64,000 nucleotides of DNA from Streptomyces sp. NRRL F-5727 (GCF_000719555.1 NZ_JOGX01000004.1:1-64000), one strand, 5' to 3'; counted from the first letter of the stretch, positions 1 to 8,798 are shown. A program made the numbers and translations. Notes: generated by a model not told the origin, from the sequence alone.

Positions 1-26
1 GTCCGGGGGGTGGGTGGGGCTGTCAT
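1..26 (-). CDS. First codons of a gene cut by the window edge, probably a sugar ABC transporter ATPase
   Basis: Only the first eight codons (M-T-A-P-P-T-P-R) are inside the window. The ATG (complement of 24-26) is preceded by a strong purine-rich ribosome site, AGGAGAGGAGG. It runs in the same direction as the ytfQ-like gene and begins 67 bases after that gene's stop. In ytfQ-type operons the binding protein is usually followed by the ATP-binding subunit, so the identity is inferred from position alone; the visible residues carry no family signature. Confidence 0.4.
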
Positions 27-45
27 CCGCCCTCCTCTCCTGAGG

Positions 46-77
46 GACCGGGGGCGGCGCGAGGGCCGCCCCCGGTC
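46..77 (-). terminator. Strong stem-loop between the binding-protein gene and the next gene
   Basis: GACCGGGGGCGGC (46-58) and GCCGCCCCCGGTC (65-77) form a perfect 13-bp stem with a 6-base loop. There is no T-run. Because a start codon with a good ribosome site follows at once, this looks more like a partial terminator or mRNA-stabilising hairpin, which would let the binding protein be made in excess over the other transporter subunits. Confidence 0.6.
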
Positions 78-93
78 GGGTGCGGGCGGTGGG

Positions 94-1095
94 TCAGTAC
101 TGGCGTCCGGGCAGGGCGGCCGCGGCCTGGTCCTGCGTGAAGACGCCCTCCTCCACCTCGACCCGTCGCGGGACGGTCTCCCCCGCCGCGACCTTCTTGA
201 CGAGTTCCATGAGCTGGTCGCCGAGGAGCGGGTTGCACTCGACCACCACGTTGATCTTCTTCTCCTGCATGGCGACGAAGGCGTCCTTGATGCCGTCGAC
301 GGAGATCACCTTGATGTCGGTGCCCGGCTTCTTGCCCGCCTCCTCGATGGCCTGGATGGCGCCGAGGGCCATGTCGTCGTTGTGGGCGTACAGGACGTCG
401 ATGTCCTTGTGGGACTTGAGGAACGCCTGCATGACCTCCTTGCCCTTGGCGCGGGTGAAGTCGCCGGTCTGGGAGGCGATGACCTTGAACTTGGGGTCGC
501 CCTTGATGGCCTCGGCGAAGCCGGCCTTGCGGTCGTTGGCGGGGGCGGAGCCGGTGGTGCCCTGGAGCTCGACGACGTTGACGGGGTCGGAGGTGCCCTC
601 GTACTCCTTCACGAGCCACTTGCCGGCCTCCTGGCCCTCCTTGACGAAGTCGGAGCCGAGGAAGGTCTGGTAGAGGGAGGTGTCCTGCGAGTCGACGGCG
701 CGGTCGGTGAGGATCACCGGGATGCCGGCGTTCTTGGCCTCCTTCAGGACGGTGTCCCAGCCGGACTCCACCACCGGCGAGAAGGCGATGACGTCCACCT
801 TCTGCTGGATGAAGGTGCGGATCGCCTTGATCTGGTTCTCCTGCTTCTGCTGGGCGTCGGAGAACTTCAGCGTGATGCCGGCCTTCTCGGCGGACTCGCG
901 CACGGACTTGGTGTTGGCGGTGCGCCAGCCGCTCTCGGCTCCCACCTGGGCGAACCCGAGCACCAGCTTGCCGTCGGAGGAGCCCTTGCCGGCACCGCCG
1001 GTGGTGCCGGTGGGCGCGGGCTCGGTGGTGCAGGCGGTCAGCACACCAGCGGCCAGGACGGCGGCGGTGATGACGCGGAGGGCTCTGTGGGCCAT
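94..1095 (-). CDS. ytfQ: YtfQ-like sugar ABC transporter substrate-binding lipoprotein
   Basis: Periplasmic-binding-protein family 4 protein of 333 residues that would capture a sugar (galactofuranose in E. coli YtfQ) outside the membrane and pass it to an ABC permease. The N-terminus is a lipoprotein signal with lipobox LTAC (Cys22). The body tracks E. coli YtfQ closely from memory: VGAESGWRTANTKS, QQKQENQIKAIRTF, SGWDTVLKEAKNAGIPV, GDFTRAKGKEVMQAF and YAHNDDMALGAIQAIEEAG. The next gene in the same direction starts at base 26, so this is the first gene of a transporter operon leaving the window. A promoter with TTGAGT (complement of 1272-1277), 18-base spacer and CACAAT (complement of 1248-1253) lies upstream, with a LacI-type operator between the two hexamers. 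The true sugar cannot be read from sequence; arabinose, galactose or galactofuranose are all possible. Confidence 0.85.
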   Translation of the reverse strand: MAHRALRVITAAVLAAGVLTACTTEPAPTGTTGGAGKGSSDGKLVLGFAQVGAESGWRTANTKSVRESAEKAGITLKFSDAQQKQENQIKAIRTFIQQKVDVIAFSPVVESGWDTVLKEAKNAGIPVILTDRAVDSQDTSLYQTFLGSDFVKEGQEAGKWLVKEYEGTSDPVNVVELQGTTGSAPANDRKAGFAEAIKGDPKFKVIASQTGDFTRAKGKEVMQAFLKSHKDIDVLYAHNDDMALGAIQAIEEAGKKPGTDIKVISVDGIKDAFVAMQEKKINVVVECNPLLGDQLMELVKKVAAGETVPRRVEVEEGVFTQDQAAAALPGRQY

Positions 1096-1249
1096 GTCGT
1101 GGTTCCTCTCGGGGACGTGCGTCGTACCAGGCGGAGCCCTGAAGGGGTCGGACCCGGCGAAGGCAGGGCTGCGCAGCGGTGGTTGACCGGGCAGGGGCAG
1201 GGTGAGACGTCGACCCCCGGCGATCGGTGAGCTGGCGAACGCGACACAT

Positions 1250-1263
1250 TGTGAGCGCTAACA
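1250..1263. promoter_or_regulatory. LacI-family operator 1 in the ytfQ promoter
   Basis: TGTGAGCGCTAACA is a near-palindrome with the CG centre typical of LacI/GalR operators. It lies between the -35 and -10 elements of the ytfQ promoter and so would block RNA polymerase. The cognate regulator is not in the window. Confidence 0.75.
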
Positions 1264-1349
1264 GACTCGTAACTCAAGGGCTTGTACGGGAGTTACCCGT
1301 TCTTGATACGCGAGTCCGCGACGGCGGTCGGGAGTATCAGCCCCACAGT

Positions 1350-1363
1350 TGTGAGCGTTAACA
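1350..1363. promoter_or_regulatory. LacI-family operator 2, exactly 100 bp from operator 1
   Basis: TGTGAGCGTTAACA differs from operator 1 by one base (C to T at the ninth position). It lies 100 bp further upstream of ytfQ and about 53 bp before the -35 element of the divergent dehydrogenase promoter, so one regulator could control both directions, possibly by looping. Confidence 0.65.
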
Positions 1364-1415
1364 CTCACCCTCACAGGAGCACGGCGACCCCCGAGAGTCC
1401 ACGGGGCGAAGACCG

Positions 1416-1444
1416 TTGACACCCTCCACCGCGCTTCGTATCGT
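1416..1444 (+). promoter_or_regulatory. Sigma-70-type promoter of the dehydrogenase gene
   Basis: TTGACA (1416-1421), a 17-base spacer and TATCGT (1439-1444) form a near-consensus HrdB-type promoter. Transcription would begin near 1451, leaving about 45 bases before the leader ORF. Confidence 0.7.
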
Positions 1445-1495
1445 CGCGACACGATTTCGGACACCGCCCGAGATTTCGAACGACGGGAGTGCCTC

Positions 1496-1537
1496 ATGCG
1501 TTCCGCCCGGTCCGGCGCCCGAGACGGCTCGCGGTGA
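1496..1537 (+). CDS. 13-codon leader ORF coupled to the dehydrogenase start
   Basis: ATG at 1496 has a GGGAG ribosome site 7 bases before it and opens a 13-codon frame (M-R-S-A-R-S-G-A-R-D-G-S-R). Its TGA stop (1535-1537) overlaps the GTG start of the dehydrogenase (1534) as GTGA. The peptide is rich in Arg and Ser, has no Cys or aromatic residue, and resembles no protein I know. The ribosome site fits this ATG better than the dehydrogenase GTG, so it probably delivers ribosomes to the downstream gene. Confidence 0.45.
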   Translation: MRSARSGARDGSR

Positions 1538-2550
1538 GCCCTCAGGGGAAGGCCGTCGTCCTCGACGCTCCCGGTTCGTGCCGCCTCGTAGAGCACGTGC
1601 CCCGGCGGCCGGGGCCCGGTGAGGCGCAGGTGCGGGTGCACGCCGTCGGGACGTGCGGGAGCGACCTCGACGCCTATCTGGGCCGCCGCCCCGCCCCGTA
1701 CGTGCGCTACCCGCTCACCCCCGGCCACGAGTGGTCCGGCACCGTCACCGCCGTGGGAGAGGGCGCGCCCGCTTCCCTGGTCGGCCGCAAGGTCGTGGGC
1801 GAAGGGCTGCGGAACTGCGAGAGCTGCGCGCCCTGCCGCGCCGGCGAGACCGACCTGTGCGCCGCCGGCTACGAGGAGACCGGGTTCACCCGTCCCGGTG
1901 CGATGGCCCCGACGCTGACGCTCCCCGCCCGCCTGCTGCACACCCTGCCGCCGGACACCGACCTCACCGCCGCCGCGCTCCTCGAACCCGCCGCCCGCGC
2001 GGCCGCCGCCGTCCTCAAGGCGAGCCCCCTGCCCGGGTCGCGGGTGGCCGTCATCGGCTCCGGCGCACTCGGCCTGCTCGCCTCGCAGCTCCTCGGCGCC
2101 TTCTCGCCGGGCCGGCTGACGGTCGTCGGTACGCACCCCGGCCGAGCCGGCCTGGCCGACCGCTTCGGGGCCACCGCCTACCGCACCTGGGACCGCTCCT
2201 CCGATCTCACGGACCTCGACGTCGTGATCGACGCCGTGGGCGGGGCGTCGACCGCGCGCGCCGCGACGTCCCTGCTGCGGCCGGGCGGACGCCTGGTGCT
2301 CACCGGCATCCCGGTCCACGGGGCGGAACGGCTCGACCCCGCCCACGTCGTCGCCCGGCAGCTGTCGATCGGAACCGCCTTCGGAGCCTCCTCCGGCGCC
2401 TGGTCCTACGCCGTGCGCGCCTTCACCCTGGCACGGCTGACACCGCTCGAACTCCTCACCCACGAGCTGGGCGTCGCGGAGTTCGAGCGGGCCATGGACC
2501 TCATGGCCGGCGGCGACCCAGGCGTCGGCAGGGTCCTGCTCCGCCCCTAG
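1534..2550 (+). CDS. Zinc-dependent medium-chain alcohol/sugar-alcohol dehydrogenase
   Basis: Medium-chain dehydrogenase/reductase of 338 residues from the GTG start. The N-terminal GroES-like domain holds the catalytic-zinc region (GTCGSD, then GHEWSG) and a four-cysteine structural-zinc loop (CESCAPCRAGETDLC). The Rossmann part has a variant nucleotide loop, VIGSGALGLLASQ. It would oxidise an alcohol or polyol with NAD(P)+ in the cytoplasm. GTG 1534 was chosen because homologous sequence (KAVVLDAPGS) begins there. An in-frame GTG at 1489 would add 15 poorly conserved residues. It is divergent from the ytfQ operon and shares a control region with two LacI-type operators, so a role in oxidising the imported sugar or its alcohol is plausible but inferred. 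Confidence 0.8.
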   Translation: MSPQGKAVVLDAPGSCRLVEHVPRRPGPGEAQVRVHAVGTCGSDLDAYLGRRPAPYVRYPLTPGHEWSGTVTAVGEGAPASLVGRKVVGEGLRNCESCAPCRAGETDLCAAGYEETGFTRPGAMAPTLTLPARLLHTLPPDTDLTAAALLEPAARAAAAVLKASPLPGSRVAVIGSGALGLLASQLLGAFSPGRLTVVGTHPGRAGLADRFGATAYRTWDRSSDLTDLDVVIDAVGGASTARAATSLLRPGGRLVLTGIPVHGAERLDPAHVVARQLSIGTAFGASSGAWSYAVRAFTLARLTPLELLTHELGVAEFERAMDLMAGGDPGVGRVLLRP

Positions 2551-2562
2551 CGGACCACTGAC

Positions 2563-4032
2563 TCAGAGCCCCGGGATCGCGTTCGCGGCGATGGCCCTGG
2601 CGTACCAGCGGGCGCTGCGCTTCGGGGTGCGCAGCTGGGTGGCGTAGTCGACGTGGACGGCGCCGAAGCGCTTCTCGTATCCGTAGGCCCACTCGAAGTT
2701 GTCGAGCAGGGACCAGAGGAAGTAGCCGCGTACGTCGGCGCCGTCGGCGATGGCACGGTGGACGGCCGCGAGGTGCTGGTGGAGGTAGTCGATCCGGTCG
2801 TGGTCGTGGATCCGGCCGTCCGCCGCGGGGACGTCGCGGAAGGCCGCGCCGTTCTCGGTGACCGCCAGCGGGAGGCCGGGGTGGGCGCGGGAGACGGCGG
2901 TCAGGAGGTCGTACAGGCCGGTGGGGTCGATGGCCCAGTCCATGTCCGTGGTGTCGCCGGGCGGGCGGTGGAACTGGACGTGCTCGGAGCCGGGCCACGG
3001 CGAGTGGTCGCTCTCGCCGTGGGAGTGGTCGGCCGCGGCCGTTCCGGATCCGGGGGCGGAGACGACGGCGGGCGTGTAGTAGTTGATGCCCAGGAGGTCG
3101 ATGGGGGCGCCGATGGCGGCCTCGTCGCCGGGCCTGACGAGGGCGTCCCAGTCGACGACGTGGGCGGTGTCGGCGAGGAGGTCGTCCGGGTAGCCGCCGG
3201 AGAGCATCGGGCCGGTGAAGACGCGGTTGGCGACGGCGTCGATGCGGCGGGCCGCGTCGAGGTCGGCGGGGTCCGCGGTCAGCGGGCGGACGTGGTGGAG
3301 GTTGAGGGAGACCGCGACCCGGGCGTGGCCCGGCAGGGCCGCGCGCAGGGCGGCGGTGGCGCGGCCGTGGCCGAGGTTGAGGTGGTGCGCCGCGCGCAGG
3401 GCGAGGGCGGGGTCGGTGCGGCCGGGCGCGTGGACGCCGGAGCCGTAGCCGAGGAAGGCGGAGCACCAGGGCTCGTTGAGCGTGGTCCACAGGGCGACCC
3501 GGTCGCCCAGGGCGTCGGCGGCCAGGGCCGCGTACTCGCCGAAGCGTTCGGCGGTCTCGCGCACCGTCCAGCCGCCCCCCGCGGCGGAGCCGCTCGTGTC
3601 TCCAGTCTCCAGCGCCTGGGGAAGGTCCCAGTGGTAGAGGGTGGCGACGGGCTGGACGCCGGCGTCGAGCAGTTCGTCGACGAGCCGGCTGTAGAAGTCG
3701 AGGCCGGCGGCGTTGGCGGGGCCGCGGCCGCCGGGCTGGATGCGCGGCCAGGCCAGGGAGAAGCGGTACGCCTGGAGGCCGAGGTGGGACATCAGGGTGA
3801 CGTCGGTGCGGTAGCGGTGGTAGTGGTCGCAGGCGATGTCACCGGTGTCGCCGTTGGCGACCTTGCCGGGGGTGTGGGAGAAGGTGTCCCAGATGGAGGG
3901 GGTGCGGCCGTCCTCGGCGACGGCGCCCTCGATCTGGTAGGCGGCGGTGGCCGCGCCCCACAGGAAGCCGGGCGGGAACCGCAGCCGGTCGACGGCCGTG
4001 GTGGCGGGGGCGGTGACGGGGGTTGCGGACAT
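2563..4032 (-). CDS. bglC: GH1 beta-glucosidase of the ceb operon
   Basis: Intracellular glycoside hydrolase family 1 enzyme, 489 residues, which splits imported cellobiose and cellotriose into glucose. Family landmarks are visible: [14 protein letters not shown] near the N-terminus, the acid/base region LNEPW, and the nucleophile region VTENGAA. There is no signal peptide. It is the last gene of cebE-cebF-cebG-bglC, 49 bases after cebG, in the usual Streptomyces order. In Streptomyces, BglC also affects how cello-oligosaccharides signal development by removing the CebR inducer; that is known of the family, not shown here. Length is normal for GH1. Confidence 0.95.
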   Translation of the reverse strand: MSATPVTAPATTAVDRLRFPPGFLWGAATAAYQIEGAVAEDGRTPSIWDTFSHTPGKVANGDTGDIACDHYHRYRTDVTLMSHLGLQAYRFSLAWPRIQPGGRGPANAAGLDFYSRLVDELLDAGVQPVATLYHWDLPQALETGDTSGSAAGGGWTVRETAERFGEYAALAADALGDRVALWTTLNEPWCSAFLGYGSGVHAPGRTDPALALRAAHHLNLGHGRATAALRAALPGHARVAVSLNLHHVRPLTADPADLDAARRIDAVANRVFTGPMLSGGYPDDLLADTAHVVDWDALVRPGDEAAIGAPIDLLGINYYTPAVVSAPGSGTAAADHSHGESDHSPWPGSEHVQFHRPPGDTTDMDWAIDPTGLYDLLTAVSRAHPGLPLAVTENGAAFRDVPAADGRIHDHDRIDYLHQHLAAVHRAIADGADVRGYFLWSLLDNFEWAYGYEKRFGAVHVDYATQLRTPKRSARWYARAIAANAIPGL

Positions 4033-4081
4033 GGCGGGGTCTCCCTTTGACGGAGGGTGCGTGGACGAGGAGGGAAGGCGG

Positions 4082-4990
4082 TCAGCCCTTGATGGCGCCC
4101 TGGGTGATGCCGCCGACGATGTGCCGGCCGAAGAGGGCGAAGACCAGCAGGAGCGGCAGGGTGCCCATGAGCGCTCCGGCGGTGATGACGGACCAGTCGG
4201 TCGACCAGCCGGTGCCCAGTCCGGCGAGGGCGACCTGGACGGTGGGGTTGGTGGAGCCGTTCATGACGATGATCGGCCAGAGGAAGTCGTTCCAGGACTG
4301 GACGAAGGTCAGCATGCCCAGGACCGCCATCGCCGGGCGGGCGACGGGGAAGACGACGTGCCAGATGACGCGCAGCGAGTTGGCGCCGTCGACCCGGGCG
4401 GCCTCCAGGAGTTCCGTGGGCAGCGCCTGGGAGAGGAACTGGCGCATGAAGAACACGCCGAAGGCGGTGACCAGGACGGGCAGGATCAGCGCCCCGAGGT
4501 GGTTGGCGAGCCCCAGGTTCTTGGTGAGGATGAACAGGGGCACGACGCTGAGCTGCGCGGGCACGGCGAGGGTGGACAGCACCAGGCCGAGCATGACCTT
4601 CTTGCCGCGGAAGCGGAGTTTGGCGAAGGCGAAGCCCGCGAGCACGGAGAAGGTCACCGTGCTGACCGTGACGGCGCCGGCCACCAGCGTGGAGTTGAGC
4701 AGGGCGACGCCCATGCCGCGCCCGCCGGCGTTGTGCCAGACGTAGCTCATGTTCTCGAAGAGGTTGCCGCCGGGCAGCAGCGGCGGCGGGCTGGAGACGA
4801 CCGCGTGGCTGTCGGTGGAGGCGGCGACCAGCGTCCAGTACAGCGGGAACAGCGAGGCCAGGGCGGCGAGTCCGAGGACGACCTGCGCGAGTCGCCCGGC
4901 CCGGTGCTGGCCGCCGGCGCTGCCGGCTCGGCCGGACGGTCGCGTCGCCGTCCGGCGGGGGCGGTCGGATACGGGGGCGGTGGTGGTCAT
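4082..4990 (-). CDS. cebG: Cellobiose/cellotriose ABC transporter permease CebG
   Basis: Inner-membrane permease of 302 residues, MalG type, with about six hydrophobic segments and the EAA loop that docks the ATPase ([20 protein letters not shown]). It works with CebF and lipoprotein CebE; the ATPase is normally the shared MsiK encoded elsewhere, and none is present here. ATG at 4990 was chosen because GGAGT lies 6 bases upstream; an in-frame GTG at 5002 would overlap the cebF stop and has no better ribosome site. The gap to cebF is 13 bases, so translation is probably coupled. Confidence 0.93.
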   Translation of the reverse strand: MTTTAPVSDRPRRTATRPSGRAGSAGGQHRAGRLAQVVLGLAALASLFPLYWTLVAASTDSHAVVSSPPPLLPGGNLFENMSYVWHNAGGRGMGVALLNSTLVAGAVTVSTVTFSVLAGFAFAKLRFRGKKVMLGLVLSTLAVPAQLSVVPLFILTKNLGLANHLGALILPVLVTAFGVFFMRQFLSQALPTELLEAARVDGANSLRVIWHVVFPVARPAMAVLGMLTFVQSWNDFLWPIIVMNGSTNPTVQVALAGLGTGWSTDWSVITAGALMGTLPLLLVFALFGRHIVGGITQGAIKG

Positions 4991-5003
4991 GTGGTACTCC
5001 ACG

Positions 5004-6008
5004 TCACTGTGAGGCGCGCAGGCGGCGGGTGATCAGCGCGTTGACGAGCCCGATGAGCAGCAGCAGGCCGAACATGATCCAGGCGACCGCGCTGGCGCGC
5101 CCGAGCATGCTGGAGTGGAAGCCCTGGTCGTACATGAGGATGCCGAGGGTCTCGTACTGGTGGTCGGTGCCGCCCTGGTGGCCGCTCTGGCCGCCGAACA
5201 GGTAGGGCTCGCCGAAGAGCTGGGTGGCCCCGATGGTCGAGACGATCACCGTGAAGAGGATCGTCGGCCGCAGGGCGGGGATCGTGACGTGCAGGAACTG
5301 CTGCCAGCGGTTGGCGCCGTCCAGGGCGGCGGCCTCGTACAGTTCGCGCGGCACGGCCTGCATGGCGGCGAGGTAGATGAGGGCGTTGTAGCCGGTCCAG
5401 CGCCAGGTGACGATGGTGGAGATCGCGAACTGCGAGCTCCAGCGGCCGGCCTCCCAGTGCACGGGTCCGGCGCCGAACAGGCCGAGGAACCAGTTGGCCA
5501 TGCCGCCCTCGGGGCTGAAGATCAGGGCGAAGACGAGGGTGGCGGCGGCGACGGACGTCGCGTACGGGGCGAGGAGTGCCGTGCGCAGGAATCCGCGGGC
5601 GCGCAGCCGGTAGTTGAGCAGGTGGGCGAGGCCCAGCGCCATCAGCAGCTGCGGGACGGTGGACAGGACGCCGAGGGTGAAGGTGTTGAGGAGGGCGTTC
5701 CAGAAGTAGTGGCTGACCTGGCCGGTGAACAGGTCCGCGTAGTTGCGCAGGCCGACCCATTCGGCGCGGTCGACGTTGTACAGGCTCACCCGGTGGAAGG
5801 AGAGCCATCCCGTGTAGAGCAGCGGGAAGAGGCCGAAGGCGGCGAAGACGAGGAAGAAGGGGGCGACGAGGGCGTACGGGGTGCCCTTGGTGTCCCAGCG
5901 GTGCAGGCGGCTGCGCCAGGCCGAGGTCCGGGCGGGACGGGGCGGGGGCGGCGGGGTGGGCTGCCGGCCTGTGGGGCCGTTGCGGCTGGGTGCGGTCGTG
6001 GAGGCCAC
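5004..6008 (-). CDS. cebF: Cellobiose/cellotriose ABC transporter permease CebF
   Basis: MalF-type permease, 334 residues, with a long proline-rich cytoplasmic N-terminus (about 1-40), hydrophobic segments starting at TPYALVAPFFLVF, and an EAA-type loop (ELYEAAALDGANRWQQFLHV). GTG at 6008 was chosen because GAAGGAA precedes it at proper distance and family similarity starts soon after. It pairs with CebG to form the channel for cello-oligosaccharides. The open frame continues upstream without a stop into the cebE gene, but that stretch is cebE read out of frame. Confidence 0.93.
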   Translation of the reverse strand: MASTTAPSRNGPTGRQPTPPPPPRPARTSAWRSRLHRWDTKGTPYALVAPFFLVFAAFGLFPLLYTGWLSFHRVSLYNVDRAEWVGLRNYADLFTGQVSHYFWNALLNTFTLGVLSTVPQLLMALGLAHLLNYRLRARGFLRTALLAPYATSVAAATLVFALIFSPEGGMANWFLGLFGAGPVHWEAGRWSSQFAISTIVTWRWTGYNALIYLAAMQAVPRELYEAAALDGANRWQQFLHVTIPALRPTILFTVIVSTIGATQLFGEPYLFGGQSGHQGGTDHQYETLGILMYDQGFHSSMLGRASAVAWIMFGLLLLIGLVNALITRRLRASQ

Positions 6009-6053
6009 GGGCGGTTCCTTCGGTGGTGACGGCCGGTGCGGCGGTACGGGGGT

Positions 6054-6088
6054 GGGGGCGGCCGGCTCCCCTGTGGCCGGCCGCCCCC
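6054..6088 (-). terminator. Stem-loop between cebE and cebF
   Basis: GGGGGCGGCCGGC (6054-6066) and GCCGGCCGCCCCC (6076-6088) form a perfect 13-bp stem with a 9-base loop and no T-run. Hairpins after binding-protein genes are known to stabilise the upstream mRNA or partly terminate transcription, raising binding protein over permease. Confidence 0.65.
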
Positions 6089-6133
6089 TCCCTCGCGACG
6101 GCGGCCGGGGAGAGGCGGGCGAGGCGGGGAGCG

Positions 6134-7444
6134 TTACTGGATGGTGCTGTCGACCTCGCGCACCGTGGCGTCCCACGCCTCGGCCGGGCTCTTGCCGTTC
6201 TGCTCCATGAGCTGGACGCCGGTGCCGAACGCGCCCGACAGGTCCTGCGCGTGCGGGCCGATCTCGGCGGGCTTGATGGCCTGGGCGGCGGTGGAGAAGA
6301 TCTTTCCGGTGGCGGCGCCGGGGCCGATGTAGGGGTTCTTGTAGTCCACGACGCCCGGCAGGTCGTAGGCGGCCTGGTTGGCGGGGATGTTGCCGACCTT
6401 CTGGAAGACCTTCGCCTGCTGCTCGGGCGCGGTGAGCCAGGCGACGAGCTTCCTGGCCTCCTCGACGTGCTTGCCGGAGGCGGGCACGGCCAGGAAGGAG
6501 CCGCCCCAGTTTCCGGCGGCCGGGGGCTGGGCGATGTTCCACTTGCCCTTGTTGGCGGGGCCGGAGAACTGCTGGATGTTGGCCTGCTGCCAGGAGGGGC
6601 AGACGGTGGTGGCGAAGGTGGACTTGGAGAACGCGGTCTGCCAGGGGGTGTCGAACATCTTCAGGCCCTGGCTGGTCTTGCTCTGGACGGCCTTGACGGC
6701 CAGGTCCCAGGCGGTCCGGACGCTGGGCGAGTCCTTGTAGGCGAGCTTGCCGTCCTTGTAGTACTGGACGGGGCTGCTGGAGACGACGGCGTTGAACAGT
6801 CCGGTGGCGCTGTCCATGAAGTAGGTGCCCTTGGGCGCCTTGGCCTGGTACCGCTTGCCCGTCTCGACGAACTTCGCCCAGTCGCCGGCCCACAGCCGGC
6901 CGACCGACTCGGGGTCGGAGGGCAGGCCCGCGGCCTTGAACAGGTCCTGGCGGTAGCAGATGGCCATCGGGCCGACGTCGGTGCCCAGACCGATCGTCCT
7001 GCCGTCCCGGGTGGTGGCCTGGTCCCACTTCCAGGGCAGGTAGTTCTTCTTCTCGACGCCGGGGGCGTCGGACAGGTCGGCGAAGGCGTCGGCGAGGTCC
7101 TCGGAGGTGGCGAGGGATATGCGGCCGACCTCCAGGGCCTGGACGTCGTCGAGGCCGCCGCCGGACAGGCGGGTCTGCAGGGCGGTCCAGTAGTTGCCCT
7201 CGACGGTCGTCGGGTTCTCCTTGATGGTGATCCCCGGGTGCGCCTTCATGTAGGCGTCGTACAGGCCGGCCTCCTTGTAGCCGAAGGTCCCGAAGGTGCC
7301 GACGGTCAGGGTGATCTTCCCGTCGGCGGCGGCGGATCCGCCGTCGGAGGACGAGCAGCCGGCGAGGACGAGCGCGAGCGCCGCCGCGGAGGAGGCGAGA
7401 ACGGCGGAGCGGACACGGGCGCGCTGCACGGTCGGGCGGGACAT
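6134..7444 (-). CDS. cebE: Cellobiose/cellotriose-binding lipoprotein CebE
   Basis: Extracellular solute-binding protein family 1, 436 residues, with an Arg-containing N-terminus, a hydrophobic stretch and lipobox LAGC (Cys30), so it is anchored to the outer face of the membrane. It captures cellobiose and cellotriose released by the cellulases encoded nearby. It is first in the cebEFG-bglC operon. A CebR box lies at 7576-7593. A TTGACA (complement of 7630-7635) with weak CAGGGT 17 bases on can serve as promoter, placing the box just after the transcription start. Confidence 0.93.
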   Translation of the reverse strand: MSRPTVQRARVRSAVLASSAAALALVLAGCSSSDGGSAAADGKITLTVGTFGTFGYKEAGLYDAYMKAHPGITIKENPTTVEGNYWTALQTRLSGGGLDDVQALEVGRISLATSEDLADAFADLSDAPGVEKKNYLPWKWDQATTRDGRTIGLGTDVGPMAICYRQDLFKAAGLPSDPESVGRLWAGDWAKFVETGKRYQAKAPKGTYFMDSATGLFNAVVSSSPVQYYKDGKLAYKDSPSVRTAWDLAVKAVQSKTSQGLKMFDTPWQTAFSKSTFATTVCPSWQQANIQQFSGPANKGKWNIAQPPAAGNWGGSFLAVPASGKHVEEARKLVAWLTAPEQQAKVFQKVGNIPANQAAYDLPGVVDYKNPYIGPGAATGKIFSTAAQAIKPAEIGPHAQDLSGAFGTGVQLMEQNGKSPAEAWDATVREVDSTIQ

Positions 7445-7575
7445 GGCATCTCCTCGATGCGTCAGGGAGGGGTGGGGGTTACGCCGGCGGCTCGCCCGGA
7501 GGGCGGGTGACCGGCGCGGGATGAAGGGGCCTTCGAAGGCCGGGGAGAGGCCACGCTGTCGGGGCTGAATCCCGG

Positions 7576-7593
7576 TTTGGGAGCGCTCCCAAA
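7576..7593. promoter_or_regulatory. CebR box in front of cebE
   Basis: TTTGGGAGCGCTCCCAAA is a perfect 18-bp palindrome containing the canonical 14-bp CebR/CelR site TGGGAGCGCTCCCA. It sits between cebR and cebE, close to the expected start of cebE transcription. CebR leaves such sites when cellobiose or cellotriose binds. Confidence 0.95.
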
Positions 7594-7747
7594 CGGTGGC
7601 GTCGAAACCCTGCCGCCCCCTTGACGGTCTGTCAAGGCGGTCGGCCGGGGGCGGGCGTCGCGCGCGGATCGGCGCACGGCGGAACCCGGACGGGCACAGG
7701 CGGCGGGCGGAGGCGGCGGGCCGGGAGGCCCGCCGCGACGTGCCCCG

Positions 7748-8761
7748 TCAGGCGCTGGCGCGCACCACCATGCGGGTCGGGAGGATCAGCGGGGTGGGGT
7801 CCTGTCCGCCGAGGAGCGCGACGAGCATGCGCGCCATCTCGCGGCCGAGACCCTCTATGGGCTGGTGCACCGTGGTCAGCGGCGGATCGGCGATCCGGGC
7901 CACGGCCAGGTCGTCGAAGCCGATCACGGCGAGGTCGTCGGGGACGCGGCGGCCGGCCGCGCGCAGGGTGCGCAGCGCCCCCACGCCCATGTTGTCGCTG
8001 GCGGCGAAGACCCCGTCCAGGTCCGGATGACGTGCCAGCAGCTCGTCCATGGCCTCCGCCCCGCTGGCCTCGGTGAAGTCGCCGGCCCGCGGCGGATACG
8101 GCTCCAGGCCCGCCGCCAGCATCGCATCCCGGTAGCCGCGGTGACGGGCGCGCCCCACCTCGGTGTCAAGGCGCCCGCAGATCGTGGCGACGCGGGTCCG
8201 GCCGAGCGAGATCAGGTGCTCGGTCGCCGCGCGCGCTCCGCCGACGTTGTCGACGTCCACGTACCACCGGGGGTCTAAACCGACCGGGCGCCCGCCGAAC
8301 ACGACGGGCATCTCCGCCTCCTGCGCCATGCGGGCCAGTGGATCGTCCTCGCGCAGCGCCATGAGCATCACGCCGTCGGCCCCCTTGGACCGGAGCAGTT
8401 GCTCCACGCGCCTGCGCCCCCGGTCGGAGGCGGCCAGACACAGCATCAGATGCAGGTCGGCGTCCTCCAGGGCCGCCGAGGCCCCCACGATCACCTGGGC
8501 GAAGAACGGATCCGCGAAGATCGACGGATCCTCCCCCGAGACGACCAGGGCGGCCGCGCCGGTCTGACGGGTCGCCAGCGCCCGGGCGGTCGGGTTCGGT
8601 ACGTATCCGAGGCGGTGGACGGCCCGTTCGACCGCCTCGCGTTTGGCGCGGCTGACGTGCGGAGCGTTGTTGAGCACACGCGAGGCCACCGACCGTGAGA
8701 CTCCGGCCAGTTCGGCCACCTCGTCGAGGGTCGACTGCCGGCGCGGCACCTCTTCGGCCAT
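7748..8761 (-). CDS. cebR: LacI-family cellulose-utilisation repressor CebR
   Basis: LacI/GalR repressor, 337 residues, with an N-terminal helix-turn-helix (TLDEVAELAGVSRSVASRVL), a hinge (NPTARALATRQTG) and a sugar-binding core ending in the region GFDDLAVARIADPPLTTV. It sits directly upstream of cebE in the same direction, as in other Streptomyces. ATG at 8761 was chosen because AGGAAGG lies 7 bases upstream; longer starts lack support. Its promoter carries the perfect palindrome CTGGAAGCGCTTCCAG, indicating autoregulation. Codon 162 (complement of 8276-8278) is TTA, the rare leucine codon read by bldA tRNA, so full-length repressor may be made only when BldA is available. The DNA-reading helix (SRSVASRVL) differs somewhat from my memory of classical CebR (GRGTVSRVI). 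Confidence 0.85.
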   Translation of the reverse strand: MAEEVPRRQSTLDEVAELAGVSRSVASRVLNNAPHVSRAKREAVERAVHRLGYVPNPTARALATRQTGAAALVVSGEDPSIFADPFFAQVIVGASAALEDADLHLMLCLAASDRGRRRVEQLLRSKGADGVMLMALREDDPLARMAQEAEMPVVFGGRPVGLDPRWYVDVDNVGGARAATEHLISLGRTRVATICGRLDTEVGRARHRGYRDAMLAAGLEPYPPRAGDFTEASGAEAMDELLARHPDLDGVFAASDNMGVGALRTLRAAGRRVPDDLAVIGFDDLAVARIADPPLTTVHQPIEGLGREMARMLVALLGGQDPTPLILPTRMVVRASA

Positions 8762-8798
8762 GATCCGCCTTCCTGTCGCGGCCTGAACGCCTGGAAGG

